Below, piece after piece: positions 62,892-64,000 of a DNA stretch of 64,000 nucleotides (the stretch's first letter is position 1; every line of letters starts with the position of its first letter). The notes beneath the pieces were generated by a model. It saw nothing but the letters and a program-made list of their open reading frames with translations. It ran no database searches and was not told the DNA's origin. The position numbers and the translations under genes were made by a program. Where the stretch lies: the NCBI GenBank assembly GCA_024734555.1, contig JANPWX010000073.1, positions 394,810 to 458,809 on the forward strand, written 5' to 3'. The DNA comes from Trochalopteron elliotii. Lineage: Eukaryota > Chordata > Aves > Passeriformes > Leiothrichidae.

Positions 62892-64000
62892 GTGAGTAGC
62901 ATGTGCCCAGAAAATTCAGTGATCCCAAAATTAGGGTGCTGGAAAGGTTGGGTCCTGCGGTACACTGGAATCAGTGGGATTTCTTCTGTTAAGTGCAGGC
63001 AGAATAGGCTTTTCCCCTGGGGAAAAAATATGAAGAATTCACCAGGAGTTTTGACACCTGCCACCGGGTTTCTAATACCTCCAAGGTTGGATCTGAGGGC
63101 TTTAGTCTGTGTTTCTGCTGCCAAATCACACACAAACCCCATCTGCTGAGGACAGCACCAGCCTCTCTGGCCTGGGATTCAGGGCTTTGCCCAGTTTTGT
63201 TTTTAAGGTCTTGTATTTCCACCCCACCTCACAGCATGCACCTTTGTCCATTCCCCACTCTGACAGCATGGTGACTTTGTGGAGAAAAAGTGTGTGTAGG
63301 GGGAACAGAAAGCCATGCTTAGGGGAAGAGAAGAGGAGAAAAAGGAGCTGTGTTTTTCTACAGAAGCAAAAGGGCACAGCTTGAGTGTAGGAGGGAAAGA
63401 TTGTGCCCAACAGATGACAGGGAGAAATTGCACAGCTTGAAAGAAGCCAAATAAATACACAGCTTTAACAGGAGTACGGCATAAACTGGTAATCAAGGGA
63501 TCCTGCTGTGGTAAAGAGGGTGCACTGGGGTTCATCCAGGCCCTTGTCCCCTTCAGCCACTGCTGTGCAGGTACTGCTGGGGAGATTTGAGTGGGAAGAA
63601 GAGACCTGCCTGCCCCACACTTGGTGGCAGTGAAGGTTTCCACACCATCCCACAGGCAGCAGCTGCAGAGGGAGACCTGCAGAGGCAGATGCTACTTTGG
63701 CACAGCTGAGGCAGCAACAGTACCCACAGCAGCCACAGCTATGCTATTGGGACAACTTTCTAGCAGCTCCTGTTTTCACTGTGGTTGCCTTCAAGCCAGA
63801 AAGCCATGGGACTGATCTCATGTTGCCCACACACTCCGAGCTTTTAAGGCAGGTGGGAGAGGGACCTGTCTGACCCTCATCAGCAGAGATCTCAGGAGAG
63901 CTGCTGAGTGCAATGTGCCATGCTTCACAGCCCAGACACAGAGAGAAACCTTTCTTTCCTCTTTCTGACACTGACAGCCCAGATGATCAGAGAGCCTGTA
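62892..64000 (+). other. CASQ2: CASQ2 intron 10 (start; continues past window)
   Basis: It begins with the donor gtgagt. The reading frame stays open from exon 10 to a TGA at 63147-63149 if the intron is retained. No repeat, terminal exon or polyadenylation context belonging to CASQ2 is visible before the window ends. Confidence 0.9.

Overview
This is vertebrate, almost certainly avian, nuclear DNA. It is intron-rich, has at least nine 3'-end fragments of chicken-repeat-1 (CR1) LINEs on both strands plus older CR1/L3-like relics, and carries one vertebrate muscle gene. No prokaryotic or plasmid features, rRNA, tRNA or CRISPR array were seen.

The one gene that can be read with certainty is CASQ2 (calsequestrin-2, the high-capacity Ca2+ buffer of the sarcoplasmic reticulum lumen) on the + strand. 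Ten coding exons (33959-34192, 48170-48254, 49711-49811, 52036-52147, 53519-53592, 54051-54181, 58802-58847, 61586-61640, 62319-62419, 62817-62891) join in frame through GT-AG introns. They give 338 codons, from the initiator Met to the Asn-Val-Thr-Asp glycosylation site. The last exon, with the acidic C-terminal tail, lies beyond the right edge.

The first ~1.15 kb is AU-rich sequence with two AATAAA signals. It is best explained as the 3' UTR of the upstream neighbour NHLH2, by synteny with mammals rather than by coding sequence. Between about 1.15 and 33.6 kb there is no supportable gene: CR1 copies, simple repeats, a 344-base assembly gap, a CpG-rich block at 20.5 kb and several stretches that look like conserved non-coding elements or enhancers. 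These could serve NHLH2 or CASQ2.

Around CASQ2 the notable signals are regulatory. They are a MEF2 site next to a CArG-like element upstream of exon 1, a nested three-AUG uORF followed by an AUG-free leader, and two intron-1 clusters (about 42.95 and 46.9-47.1 kb) with perfect MEF2 consensus sites beside E-boxes, CArG-like and M-CAT motifs. They suggest muscle-specific control but are unproven. Other oddities are a 26-bp perfect palindrome in intron 3, a 19-G run in intron 9, an 81-bp dispersed repeat pair, and an open hydrophobic read-through of exon 4 into intron 4. I found no clearly novel multi-gene system.
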